Source of the DNA: a bacterium
Lineage (GTDB): Bacteria; Cyanobacteriota; Vampirovibrionia; Gastranaerophilales; Gastranaerophilaceae
Direction of reading: 5' to 3'
NCBI GenBank assembly: GCA_024408855.1
Contig: JAKSUQ010000007.1
Location: forward strand, 1 to 64,000
Length of the DNA stretch: 64,000 nucleotides
The position numbers and the translations under genes were made by a program. Numbering within the stretch: position 1 is the stretch's first letter; every line of letters starts with the position of its first letter. Under the pieces are notes generated by a model. That model saw nothing but the letters and a program-made list of their open reading frames with translations, did not search any database and was not told the DNA's origin. Shown piece after piece: positions 1 to 8,204 of this stretch.

Positions 1-29
1 TTATTTAAAAATTATCATGTATAACAGTG

Positions 30-56
30 GGTGCAATTCAATGCACCTGTTTTTTT
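30..56 (+). terminator. Rho-independent terminator of a gene left of the window
   Basis: A 6-bp stem (GGTGCA at 30-35, TGCACC at 42-47) closes a 6-base loop and is followed by a run of T from 50 to 56. It probably ends transcription of a plus-strand gene outside the window. The rest of 57-187 is AT-rich leader DNA of mraY with no ORF. Confidence 0.7.
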
Positions 57-187
57 AAGTTAATTTAATAAACCTGCCATTTTTTATCTCCTTATATTTA
101 TATCAAACTTTATTAACTTTAAAAATATATTTACCATACAAAGTTTTTGAGTTAGAATAATTTTCATAAAAGGAAGGAGATGAAATC

Positions 188-1150
188 ATGATAATGATCG
201 CTGTTGCTTTGTTGTTGAGTATGGTTTTGTGTCTGCTTTTCGGAATACCTTATATAAATTTTTTGAAGAAAAAAACAATCGGACAATATATTCTTGATGT
301 TGCTCCGGAAGCTCATGCAAAGAAAGCAGGAACTCCCACTACCGGCGGAGTTTTTATTGTGATTGCAATCATTATTTCCTCTGTAATTACGCTTTTGTTG
401 GCTGAAAAGACGGACAATGCAGCTTGGATTATTTTAATAACGTTTTTCTTTATGGCATTGGCAGGGTTTCAGGATGATTACCTTAAAATTAAAGGTCATG
501 AAAATAAAGGCTTGAGCCCTAAAGGAAAACTTTTAAGACAAATATTAATTGCACTTATCCCGACAATATATGCTATGCAGGCTTATGGAACGATAGTTAC
601 TTTTGGTGAATATAGCTTCAACCTCGGGATTTTGTATCCGGTTTTTGCTGTTTTTATTGTTACAGGATCTTCTAATGCTTACAATTTAACAGATGGTCTG
701 GATGGATTGGCAACCTCTGTCGGTATACCTGCATTTTTGACTTGCGGTGTGATTTCCTATTTGAGCGGACATCTTATGGTATCAATAATATGTGCTTCGG
801 TTATAGGTGCATCAATAGGTTTTTTAAGATACAACAAGCCTAAAGCTGAAGTGTTCATGGGTGATACAGGCTCTCTTGCGTTGGGCGGATTGTTAGGAAC
901 ACTCGCAATAATCGGAAAATGTGAGCTCTTTCTTGCAATATTTGCTGGCATGTTTGTAGTCGAAACTCTATCTGTAATTATACAGGTTTCAAGTTATAAA
1001 TTGACAGGCAAGCGTATTTTTAAAATGTCCCCGATTCATCACCATTTTGAATTATGCGGATATTCTGAACTTGCTATTGTGAAAGGGTTTACGTTTGTTT
1101 CGCTTTTGTTCGGAATTTTTGCAATAGTTTTATATCATATATTTTTATAA
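188..1150 (+). CDS. mraY: Phospho-N-acetylmuramoyl-pentapeptide transferase MraY
   Basis: Transfers phospho-MurNAc-pentapeptide from UDP to undecaprenyl phosphate, giving lipid I, the first membrane step of peptidoglycan synthesis. The 320-residue protein is polytopic. The family's catalytic motifs are all present: the Asp pair FQDDY (residues 94-98), NLTDGLDG (166-173), MGDTGS (224-229) and the histidine motif SPIHHHFEL (281-289). Length matches the short MraY form of about 320 residues rather than the 360 of E. coli. The start at 188 follows AAGGAGATGA; a second ATG lies two codons later. It opens a run mraY-murD-ftsW-murG with gaps of 10 bases or overlaps, so it is probably the first gene of a lipid II operon. 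Confidence 0.97.
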   Translation: MIMIAVALLLSMVLCLLFGIPYINFLKKKTIGQYILDVAPEAHAKKAGTPTTGGVFIVIAIIISSVITLLLAEKTDNAAWIILITFFFMALAGFQDDYLKIKGHENKGLSPKGKLLRQILIALIPTIYAMQAYGTIVTFGEYSFNLGILYPVFAVFIVTGSSNAYNLTDGLDGLATSVGIPAFLTCGVISYLSGHLMVSIICASVIGASIGFLRYNKPKAEVFMGDTGSLALGGLLGTLAIIGKCELFLAIFAGMFVVETLSVIIQVSSYKLTGKRIFKMSPIHHHFELCGYSELAIVKGFTFVSLLFGIFAIVLYHIFL

Positions 1151-1160
1151 GGTAATTTTA

Positions 1161-2486
1161 ATGGAAAAAATATTAATTTTAGGACTTTCAAAAAGCGGTA
1201 TATCATCCGCAAAATTGTTAAATAGCAAGGGCTATGACGTATACTTGACCGAATTTAAGTCTGATGTCGATTTAAAAAGTGTCGAAGAACTGCAAAATAT
1301 TGGTATTCACGTTGAATACGGGCAGCATAGTGATAAATTTATTGAAGGTGCTTCCTTGGCAATAACAAGTCCCGGAATTCCTCCAAAGTCAGAAATATTT
1401 AAAAAATTGAATGGACATAATATACCGATTATATCTGAAATAGAACTTGCATACGAAAATACAGATGTCCCTTTTATTGTGATAACCGGAACTAACGGAA
1501 AAACAACTACAACAGCTTTGACATCACATATTTTAAGCGAAAAATTTGATGCTCCGTATTGCGGTAATATCGGTGTTCCGCCAACATCATTGGTTGATGG
1601 TGAATATGATTTCTTTGTGTGTGAAGTCAGCTCTTATCAAGCACAAATGACAAAATCGTTTCGACCGTTTATTTCTTGTTGGACTAATTTTACACCTGAT
1701 CACATTGATTGGCACGAAGGTTTGGAAAATTATTTTAATGCAAAAGCAAAGTTATTCTTGGGAAAACAAGCCCCTCAATATGCAATACTTAATGCGAAAG
1801 ATGCAAAACTTTTGGACTTTGCAAATAAATGTAAAAAATCAAAAGTATTTTTATTTGATACAGATGAATGTGAAAATGCTTGCTATATCAAGGATAATTC
1901 TATATGGTATAAAGAAGACGGTCAAGTTGAAAAAATTATTGACTTAGCCCAATGTCCGCTTGTAGGTCATCATAATTATCAAAACGTTATGTGCGGAATT
2001 ATCTCCGCAAAGTTGTGCGGTATGGATAATGAAGATATTAAGAAAAGAATAATGTCTTTTAAAGCGCCCGAACATCGATTGGAAAAGGTTCGTGAAATGA
2101 ACGGAATAACTTTTTACAACGATTCAAAGGCAACAAATCCTGAAGCATCAATAGTAGCGATAGAATCTTTCAATAATGTGGATGTTGCTCTTATACTCGG
2201 AGGCCGAGATAAAAATACGAATTTAACTGAAATGTGTGATTCTGTTAATAAGCATATTAAAACAGTTTTACTTATAGGTGAGGCGACTGAACGTTTTGAA
2301 AAAAATCTGAAAAATAACGGTTTTGATAATATAATAAAAGAACGCACTCTGGAAGAAGCTATTGATAAAGCAATAGATTTAAAACCGGATGTAATTCTCT
2401 TATCGCCTGCGTGTGCAAGTTTTGATATGTTTAACAGTTACGAACACAGAGGAGATGTTTTTAAACAATATGTCTTATCAAAATAA
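1161..2486 (+). CDS. murD: UDP-N-acetylmuramoylalanine--D-glutamate ligase MurD
   Basis: Cytoplasmic Mur ligase adding D-glutamate to UDP-MurNAc-L-Ala with ATP. The 441-residue protein has an N-terminal Rossmann-like UDP-binding domain (LGLSKSGIS near residue 8), the ATP-binding P-loop GTNGKTTTT (110-118), the central-domain motif HIDWH, and the C-terminal ligase-domain motifs NDSKATN and GGRDKN. All are standard for MurD. It begins 10 bases after mraY. Its last 17 bases overlap the chosen ftsW start, indicating translational coupling. No murC, murB or ddl lies next to it, so the Mur pathway is split over several loci in this genome. Confidence 0.97.
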   Translation: MEKILILGLSKSGISSAKLLNSKGYDVYLTEFKSDVDLKSVEELQNIGIHVEYGQHSDKFIEGASLAITSPGIPPKSEIFKKLNGHNIPIISEIELAYENTDVPFIVITGTNGKTTTTALTSHILSEKFDAPYCGNIGVPPTSLVDGEYDFFVCEVSSYQAQMTKSFRPFISCWTNFTPDHIDWHEGLENYFNAKAKLFLGKQAPQYAILNAKDAKLLDFANKCKKSKVFLFDTDECENACYIKDNSIWYKEDGQVEKIIDLAQCPLVGHHNYQNVMCGIISAKLCGMDNEDIKKRIMSFKAPEHRLEKVREMNGITFYNDSKATNPEASIVAIESFNNVDVALILGGRDKNTNLTEMCDSVNKHIKTVLLIGEATERFEKNLKNNGFDNIIKERTLEEAIDKAIDLKPDVILLSPACASFDMFNSYEHRGDVFKQYVLSK

Positions 2487-3627
2487 TAATCAAAAAAGCG
2501 AAACAAAAGATGTAACACTTTCAATGCAAGCAGACAGACCCTTGTTAATTGCGGTGGTGTTTTTGGTTGTAATTGGCTTGATGTCAATTTTCTCGGCAAG
2601 TGCTCCAAAGTGTATTGAAATGGGGGTAAATCCCGCAAGATTTTTTATTCAACAATTAGCTTTTGTAATTGCCGGTTTTTTTGCTATGCGATATTTATCA
2701 AATTTTGATTACAAAAGGCTTATGACTTATACTTTGCCGTTTGCTTTTGTTGTAATTATTATGTTGATTTTGGTAAAAGTTGCGGGTGTATCTGTAAACG
2801 GTGCTCAGCGTTGGTTAAATATAGGTCCGCTGAATATGCAGCCGTCTGAATTTGCAAAACCTGCAGTGGTTATGCTTTTGTCTGCTGTATTTTACAGAAA
2901 TGCAAATCTTATTGATCAGAATAAATTTATATTTGCTTATTTGCCTATATTATTAATGCTCGCATTCATTTATATGCAACCAAATTTGAGTATGTTAATT
3001 CTTTTACTTTTAACTTCTGTTTCAATATTTGTTTGTGCCGGCGGTGAATGGAAATATATACTTTGGGGCGGTTGTGCATTCGTTCCTATATTGCTTTTAA
3101 AAGGTTTACGCGGTTATCAGTCCTCCAGACTTGTAACTTGGCTTCATCCGGAAGCCGATCCTTTAGGGGCAGGCTATAATGTGCTACAATCACTTATAGC
3201 ATTTGCTTCAGGAGGTTTGTTTGGTGTTGGCTACGGGAGTTCTAAACAAAAGTTGGCTTGGCTTCCGGAAGCTCATACGGACTTTATTTATGCGGTTATC
3301 GGTGAAGAATTAGGTTTTATAGGTTGTTTGTTTATAATAGTTTTATTTTGGACTATTTTACAGCGTGGTTTTAATATAGCTATAAAATGTCAAGATATGT
3401 ATGGCAAACTTATGGCCTTGGGCTTGACGTTTTCGATTTGCTTTCAAGGATTTTTAAATATGTGGGTTGCAAGTTCTTTTACCCCTGCAACAGGTGTTCC
3501 GATGCCTTTCATAAGCTATGGCGGTTCTTCCGTTTTTGTGTCATTATGTATGGTTGGAATACTTCTTAATATCTCAAAAGACAACGTAAAAAGTATGAGG
3601 AATTACACTAATGTCAGAAACATATAG
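2470..3627 (+). CDS. ftsW: Lipid II polymerase / cell division protein FtsW (SEDS family)
   Basis: Peptidoglycan glycosyltransferase of the SEDS family acting at the division site. The 385-residue protein has about ten membrane helices. SEDS hallmarks are visible: NMQPSEFAKPA, the loop GYGSSKQKLAWLPEAHTDF with the conserved acidic region, IGEELGF, and the C-terminal GVPMPFISYGGSS. The frame is open upstream to 2413, but 2470 is preferred: the upstream residues resemble no FtsW, and AGAGGAGAT at 2448-2456 can serve as ribosome site with a somewhat long spacer. It overlaps murD by 17 bases and murG by 17 bases. Position between murD and murG is the classical dcw order and supports FtsW over RodA. 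Confidence 0.93.
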   Translation: MSYQNNNQKSETKDVTLSMQADRPLLIAVVFLVVIGLMSIFSASAPKCIEMGVNPARFFIQQLAFVIAGFFAMRYLSNFDYKRLMTYTLPFAFVVIIMLILVKVAGVSVNGAQRWLNIGPLNMQPSEFAKPAVVMLLSAVFYRNANLIDQNKFIFAYLPILLMLAFIYMQPNLSMLILLLLTSVSIFVCAGGEWKYILWGGCAFVPILLLKGLRGYQSSRLVTWLHPEADPLGAGYNVLQSLIAFASGGLFGVGYGSSKQKLAWLPEAHTDFIYAVIGEELGFIGCLFIIVLFWTILQRGFNIAIKCQDMYGKLMALGLTFSICFQGFLNMWVASSFTPATGVPMPFISYGGSSVFVSLCMVGILLNISKDNVKSMRNYTNVRNI

Positions 3628-4720
3628 CAAAGTTTTTTTTGTTACCGGTGGTGGTACCGGTGGTCATATTTACCCTGCAATGGCGGTTGCGGATGCTTTA
3701 ACTTCCGATGGGGCAAAGGTTTATTATGTCGGGAATCGGCATAATATGGAATTTCATTTGGCAGGAGAAAAAGGGTATAAATTCTTGCACGTTGGTGTTT
3801 CGGGCATGCCGAGGAAATTGAACCCAAAATTCTTCTACTGGGGATTAAGACTTGTAAGGGCGGTATTATATTCAATAAAATATATTAAAAAATATAATCC
3901 GAAAGCTGTTTTTGCAACAGGCGGATATGTTTCGGCCCCAATGATAATTGCTTGTATTATTACCAAAACTCCTTACATGATGCATGATTGTGATGCAATG
4001 CCGGGATTGGTAACAAGGAAATTGTCTTCAAAAGCAAAATATGTTTCCTTGGCTTTCAACAGAGCTAAGAAGTATATACCGAACAAACATACAATTATTA
4101 CTGGTAATCCGATAAGGGCAGAGTTTGAAACTCTTACAAAAGAAAATGCCAGAAAAAAATTAAATCTTCAAAACAAGCTTACCGTAACTATTATGGGTGG
4201 TTCGCAAGGCGCAAAATCAATAAATAATGCTACAACTGAAATAATAAAGGAGCTTGTTCAAGACTATAATATACAAGTAATCTTTCAAACAGGCAGAAAA
4301 AATTATGATGAAATAACCGAAAAATTAAAATATGTTTTTCCAGGTTGGGAACATGAAAATGGTATCATTTTGAAACCATATTTTACCGACATGATATCAG
4401 TCTTAAAATCAACAGATATAGTTGTTTCAAGGGCGGGCTCGTTAAGTTTATCAGAAATTTGTGCTTCGGGATGTGCATCAATAATTATTCCATATCCGCA
4501 TGCAGCTGCAAATCACCAAAGAATAAATGCAAAGTGTCTTTTAGAGAATGGAGCTTGTGTATATTTGGAAGATAAAGATGTTGAGCCGAATAAATTGCGA
4601 CAAATTTTGCTGAGCGTAATAGAAAATCCTATGAAAATGAACTATTTAATGCAAAATGCTCAATATATGGCAAAATTTGATGCAACTTCAAAAATAGTTG
4701 AATGTCTTAACAGTATTTAA
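3611..4720 (+). CDS. murG: UDP-GlcNAc--undecaprenyl-PP-MurNAc-pentapeptide GlcNAc transferase MurG
   Basis: Makes lipid II from lipid I on the inner face of the cytoplasmic membrane. The 369-residue protein is a two-domain GT-B glycosyltransferase. The N-terminal glycine-rich loop TGGGTGGHIYPA starts near residue 12. FATGGYVSAP, ITGNPIR, MGGSQGA and the C-terminal donor-site region SRAGSLSLSEI complete the family signature. It starts inside the end of ftsW. It is the last gene of the lipid II group; the next gene, lptC, begins 31 bases downstream with its own likely promoter. Confidence 0.97.
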   Translation: MSETYSKVFFVTGGGTGGHIYPAMAVADALTSDGAKVYYVGNRHNMEFHLAGEKGYKFLHVGVSGMPRKLNPKFFYWGLRLVRAVLYSIKYIKKYNPKAVFATGGYVSAPMIIACIITKTPYMMHDCDAMPGLVTRKLSSKAKYVSLAFNRAKKYIPNKHTIITGNPIRAEFETLTKENARKKLNLQNKLTVTIMGGSQGAKSINNATTEIIKELVQDYNIQVIFQTGRKNYDEITEKLKYVFPGWEHENGIILKPYFTDMISVLKSTDIVVSRAGSLSLSEICASGCASIIIPYPHAAANHQRINAKCLLENGACVYLEDKDVEPNKLRQILLSVIENPMKMNYLMQNAQYMAKFDATSKIVECLNSI

Positions 4721-4736
4721 CCTAATACAAATTATG

Positions 4737-4745
4737 TGGTAAAAT
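4737..4745 (+). promoter_or_regulatory. Extended -10 promoter at the lptC start
   Basis: TGG-TAAAAT (TG at 4737-4738, hexamer 4740-4745) ends six bases before the ATG at 4752. No Shine-Dalgarno sequence lies between murG and lptC. Transcription from this box would begin at or next to the A of the ATG, giving a leaderless mRNA. The -35 region is not recognisable. Confidence 0.45.
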
Positions 4746-4751
4746 ACTTGT

Positions 4752-5363
4752 ATGGAAAAAATAAAAAAATTTCTGAGTATATTTAGAAAACTGGATAAGC
4801 AAAAGAGAGGATATCTTATTGTTTTGCTTCTGATTATAGCGGTATTATCTTGGGCTTTTATTTCGGCGGAAATAATGACTGCAGATTTTAATCGTTCACA
4901 AGTTGAGGGCAAATCGGATGAACAAAAAGTTAGTGCAAGCGGAATTATAATAACAGAGACAAAAAACGGTACAAAACATTTTGAAATATATGGTGAAACT
5001 GGAAATTATACAAACGATTCGCATGTGGCAACTTTGAACAATGTTGTGGGAAATTTTTATAAAGATGGTGAAGTCGCAATGAGCTTTCAATCTTCTAAAG
5101 GAACTTATGATGAAACTAAAAATACAATAGTATTATATAATAACACTTATATAGTGTTGAAAGACGAAACTTCTTTACTTGCTGACAAGCTGACCTGGTC
5201 CGGCTCAGAAAATGATACAATAGCTGAAGGTAATATAAAAATCCAAAAAGGTAAAGAGTTTATGGCTTTGGCTGATAAATGTATCATTTGTGCAGGTTAT
5301 AATAAATTTAAGATAGTTGGAAAGACTCAGACAAAAATCTTTGATGATAAGGAGAAAAAATGA
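4752..5363 (+). CDS. lptC: LptC-like LPS export protein
   Basis: Probable LPS-transport bridge protein anchored in the inner membrane, handing LPS from LptB2FG to LptA. The 203-residue protein has a single N-terminal membrane helix (about residues 20-38, rich in L/I) and then a beta-rich periplasmic part, matching LptC size (about 190) and layout. The pattern GETGNYTNDSHVATLNNVVG resembles the LptC/YrbK repeat in which a sugar-chain precursor slides along a beta-jellyroll. The next gene is an LptA-like protein that overlaps it by four bases (ATGA), which strongly supports the assignment. The ATG has no Shine-Dalgarno sequence but has a -10 box six bases upstream. Confidence 0.8.
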   Translation: MEKIKKFLSIFRKLDKQKRGYLIVLLLIIAVLSWAFISAEIMTADFNRSQVEGKSDEQKVSASGIIITETKNGTKHFEIYGETGNYTNDSHVATLNNVVGNFYKDGEVAMSFQSSKGTYDETKNTIVLYNNTYIVLKDETSLLADKLTWSGSENDTIAEGNIKIQKGKEFMALADKCIICAGYNKFKIVGKTQTKIFDDKEKK

Positions 5364-6319
5364 AGAAAATTTTAATAATAGCTTTATTAATACTTTCGGG
5401 GATAGCGGTTTTTGCTTCGGATTTGGTTATAGAATCAAAATCCCAAACATTTGTTCAGGATGAGAAAAAAATTAAACTTGACGGTGGTGTGAATGTTAAG
5501 TTGGATGGACTTACTGTAACCAGTCCTCGTGCTGATATTTCAATCAGACGTAATAATAAATTGGATACAGCGACTTTTTATGACAAACCTTATGCAGTTG
5601 AAGTTAATGAAAATAAGAAGAGAGAAGTAAAGGCTAATATATTGCAAATATCTCTTATCAATAAAGTGGTGAGGGCTGAAGGTGATACTCAAACTGTTGT
5701 TACGGAAGGAAATACTCCGATAATTGTTATTAATGCAGATTCTCAGGAGTATGATACAAAAAGTAACATAATGGTTGCTTCAGGTGCTGTTGCAATAAAA
5801 TATAAAGAAATTGAAGCAGTTTCGGATAAAGCAGTAGTAGAAACTGACAGTAAGGGCGGTTTGCAGAAAATTGATTTAATTGGAAATGCCATGATTAGGC
5901 AGGCACAAAATACTTCCGAGGGACATCATTTTGTATATAACCCTAAGACCGAAGAAATGAGTGTAAGCGGTAATACCAAAACAACGGCATATACTGATGA
6001 CGGTAAAAAACTTACAATTTATTCCGATTATCAACAGTTTAACAAATTGCAAAATTCGTATATAGGAAACGGTCATGTGAAGATATGGTTTGATGATTAT
6101 TATGCACAAGGTCCTAAGGTAAGTGTATTTCCTGATAGTAAGACTCAAAAACCAAACGAGGTATATTTTGTCGGTCGTTCTAAAATTATACAGAGCGACA
6201 AAGATATTATTGCTGATAAAATAAAAATGACTCTTAACCCGAAAGACTTTCAAGCTGAGGGAAATGTTAGGACAGTAATTCATAATATTGATACTAAAGA
6301 TGTTGGAGAAAGTTTATAA
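5360..6319 (+). CDS. lptA: LptA/OstA-like periplasmic LPS transport protein
   Basis: Probable periplasmic bridge for LPS between inner and outer membranes. The 319-residue product starts with a signal peptide (MKKILIIALLILSGIAVFAS) and continues as a chain of beta-strand repeats of OstA type: SKSQTFVQDEKKIKLDGGV, NADSQEYDTKSNIMVASG and YSDYQQFNKLQNSYIGNGHV share the pattern of an aromatic or polar strand followed by a G-N-V turn. It is longer than E. coli LptA (185), as is common for cyanobacterial OstA-like proteins. It overlaps lptC by four bases and the next TPR gene by one base (TAATG), so the three are translated together. GAGAAAA at 5352-5358 precedes the start. Confidence 0.82.
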   Translation: MKKILIIALLILSGIAVFASDLVIESKSQTFVQDEKKIKLDGGVNVKLDGLTVTSPRADISIRRNNKLDTATFYDKPYAVEVNENKKREVKANILQISLINKVVRAEGDTQTVVTEGNTPIIVINADSQEYDTKSNIMVASGAVAIKYKEIEAVSDKAVVETDSKGGLQKIDLIGNAMIRQAQNTSEGHHFVYNPKTEEMSVSGNTKTTAYTDDGKKLTIYSDYQQFNKLQNSYIGNGHVKIWFDDYYAQGPKVSVFPDSKTQKPNEVYFVGRSKIIQSDKDIIADKIKMTLNPKDFQAEGNVRTVIHNIDTKDVGESL

Positions 6320-7086
6320 TGTCTGAAAAAATTGAAAAAGCAATGGGATATTTTAAAGAGGGTAAGTACAAGGAATGTATTGATGCATTCAGCTCTGTTT
6401 TAGAAACGGAACCTGATAATAGTGATGTTTACAATAATATGGGGGTTGCCTATTCTTGCATCGGAGATTATGAACATGCTCTTAATTGTTATACAAGAGC
6501 TATTGAGCTCGCGCCGGATATGGCACAGGCATATATAAATTTATCTGATTTATATTATAAAACTGACGACATAGCTTCAGCAATAGGTACATTACAGCGT
6601 GGAAGTTATGAATTGGAAGACAATCTTATTATTGCTCATCTTTTGGCAAGGGCATATATAGAGGATCAGCGATATGAAGATGCAATTTGTGAATTACAGA
6701 GGGTTTTGGATGGTCAACCGGAAAATTATGATGCATATTATGATTTGGGACATGTATATTTTGAATTAGGGGATTATGATACTGCAATTTCAAATTTCGA
6801 AAATGTACTTGAATACAAAGAAGATTCGGAATTGTTATATTATTCGCTTGCACAGGCGTATGAAGCTAATAATGAGGTTGATAAGGCAATTTCAAATTAT
6901 TTAAAAGCTATTGCTGTTAATGATAAATTTACTCTGGCTTACAAAAAGGTCGGAATTTTATTTATGGCAAGAGAAGATTACGAAGATGCTATTGAATATT
7001 TTGAAAGTTATACTGAGTTTGATATTCCGGATGAGGAAAAAAATTCAGTGCGAAAATTGATAGAGAGAATAAAAACAAAAGTATAG
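6319..7086 (+). CDS. TPR repeat protein coupled to the Lpt genes
   Basis: A 255-residue soluble protein made almost wholly of 34-residue tetratricopeptide repeats: six or seven copies are visible, for example DVYNNMGVAYSCIGDYEHAL, QAYINLSDLYYKTDDIASAI, DAYYDLGHVYFELGDYDTAI and LLYYSLAQAYEANNEVDKAI. There is no signal peptide or membrane helix, so it should act in the cytoplasm as a scaffold. Its ATG overlaps the lptA stop, so it is translationally coupled to the LPS export pair; a link to envelope assembly is inferred from that only. dprA begins 22 bases downstream. Confidence 0.9.
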   Translation: MSEKIEKAMGYFKEGKYKECIDAFSSVLETEPDNSDVYNNMGVAYSCIGDYEHALNCYTRAIELAPDMAQAYINLSDLYYKTDDIASAIGTLQRGSYELEDNLIIAHLLARAYIEDQRYEDAICELQRVLDGQPENYDAYYDLGHVYFELGDYDTAISNFENVLEYKEDSELLYYSLAQAYEANNEVDKAISNYLKAIAVNDKFTLAYKKVGILFMAREDYEDAIEYFESYTEFDIPDEEKNSVRKLIERIKTKV

Positions 7087-7092
7087 GTTTTG

Positions 7093-7101
7093 TGTTACAA
7101 T
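7093..7101 (+). promoter_or_regulatory. Extended -10 promoter at the dprA start
   Basis: TGT-TACAAT (TG at 7093-7094, hexamer 7096-7101) ends seven bases before the dprA ATG at 7109. No Shine-Dalgarno motif is present in the 22-base gap after the TPR gene. The geometry places the transcription start at the start codon, so dprA is a good candidate for leaderless translation. Confidence 0.5.
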
Positions 7102-7108
7102 CATTACA

Positions 7109-8200
7109 ATGAATACGAAATTTTGGACGGCTTTTTCTTCGATAGAACAATTGGATTCAACTTTTGTACAAAGGTTATATAACCATTTTGGAGATGTTGA
7201 AACGGCTTTTAATGCTACACTTAATGAGCTTAAACAAATAGAGGGTTTATCCGTTAAGAAAGCCGAGAATTTTGTTGAAAAAAAGAAAAATGTTAATCCT
7301 GACAAGACTTTGGAATTTATTAAAAGTAAAAATATTAATATTCTTACGTTTGATGATGACAGATATCCATATATGCTTCGACAAATCTCAAACCCGCCTA
7401 TGTGCTTGTATTATAAAGGGAATTTGTTTGATTGTAATTTAGAAAAAACTATTGCAATAGTTGGGTCAAGGAAAGCAAGTTTTGCAGGAAAAGAGAGTGT
7501 TAATAAAATAATTTCAAACTTATCCGGAACGGATATTTGTATTGTTTCTGGTCTTGCTTCAGGAATTGATGCTATTGCACATAAGTCTGCAATTGAAAAT
7601 AATATAAAAACAATAGGTGTTATAGCAAGCGGTTTTGATTATGTTTACCCAAGCGGAAATAAATATCTTTATGAACAAATAATTGATGGAAACGGTGCTA
7701 TTGTAACTGAGTATTATCCTACATTTGAGCCGATTAAATTCAGATTCCCGCAACGAAACAGAATAGTAACAGGACTTTCGTATGGAACCATTGTCGGTGA
7801 AGCTGCTATTAAAAGCGGAGCTCTGATTAGTGCCAATTTGACTTTGGAGCAGGGACGGGAACTTATGTGCATTCCGGGTGCAATAAATAACATTAATACT
7901 GAGGGAATTTATAAACTGCTAAAAGACGGTGCAACCATGGTAACATCAGGAGAAGATGTACTGAATGCTTTAAACTGGGAAATTGTTAGCAAAGAAACTT
8001 CCTCGTGTTCTAAACTTGAGCTTGATTTTAATAAACAAAAAATTTTTGATATAATAAGTGTTGAGCCGAAATGTTTTGATGAAATTATGACCGTTTCGGG
8101 ATTGAATACCCAAGAGCTTTTGGTTTGTTTGACAGAAATGGAATTAAGCGGTTTAATAGAACAAACAGACGGCGACAGATATAAAAGGAAGATTTTTTAA
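7109..8200 (+). CDS. dprA: DNA-processing protein DprA
   Basis: Single-strand DNA-binding protein that protects incoming DNA and loads RecA during natural transformation. The 363-residue protein has an N-terminal helix-hairpin-helix-like region (LKQIEGLSVKKAENFV, about residues 34-50), the DprA Rossmann-fold core with IVGSRKASFAGK, VSGLASGIDAIAHK, PQRNRIVTGLS and GALISANLTLEQGRE, and a C-terminal winged-helix part (about residues 305-363). All core motifs are intact. It stands immediately before topA, the common smf-topA order. It probably is transcribed from its own extended -10 box. Confidence 0.96.
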   Translation: MNTKFWTAFSSIEQLDSTFVQRLYNHFGDVETAFNATLNELKQIEGLSVKKAENFVEKKKNVNPDKTLEFIKSKNINILTFDDDRYPYMLRQISNPPMCLYYKGNLFDCNLEKTIAIVGSRKASFAGKESVNKIISNLSGTDICIVSGLASGIDAIAHKSAIENNIKTIGVIASGFDYVYPSGNKYLYEQIIDGNGAIVTEYYPTFEPIKFRFPQRNRIVTGLSYGTIVGEAAIKSGALISANLTLEQGRELMCIPGAINNINTEGIYKLLKDGATMVTSGEDVLNALNWEIVSKETSSCSKLELDFNKQKIFDIISVEPKCFDEIMTVSGLNTQELLVCLTEMELSGLIEQTDGDRYKRKIF

Positions 8201-8204
8201 TAAT

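Noticed and set aside
5876-6283. 135-codon minus-strand ORF within lptA
   Set aside because: Antisense shadow with no domain, ribosome site or coding-like composition.
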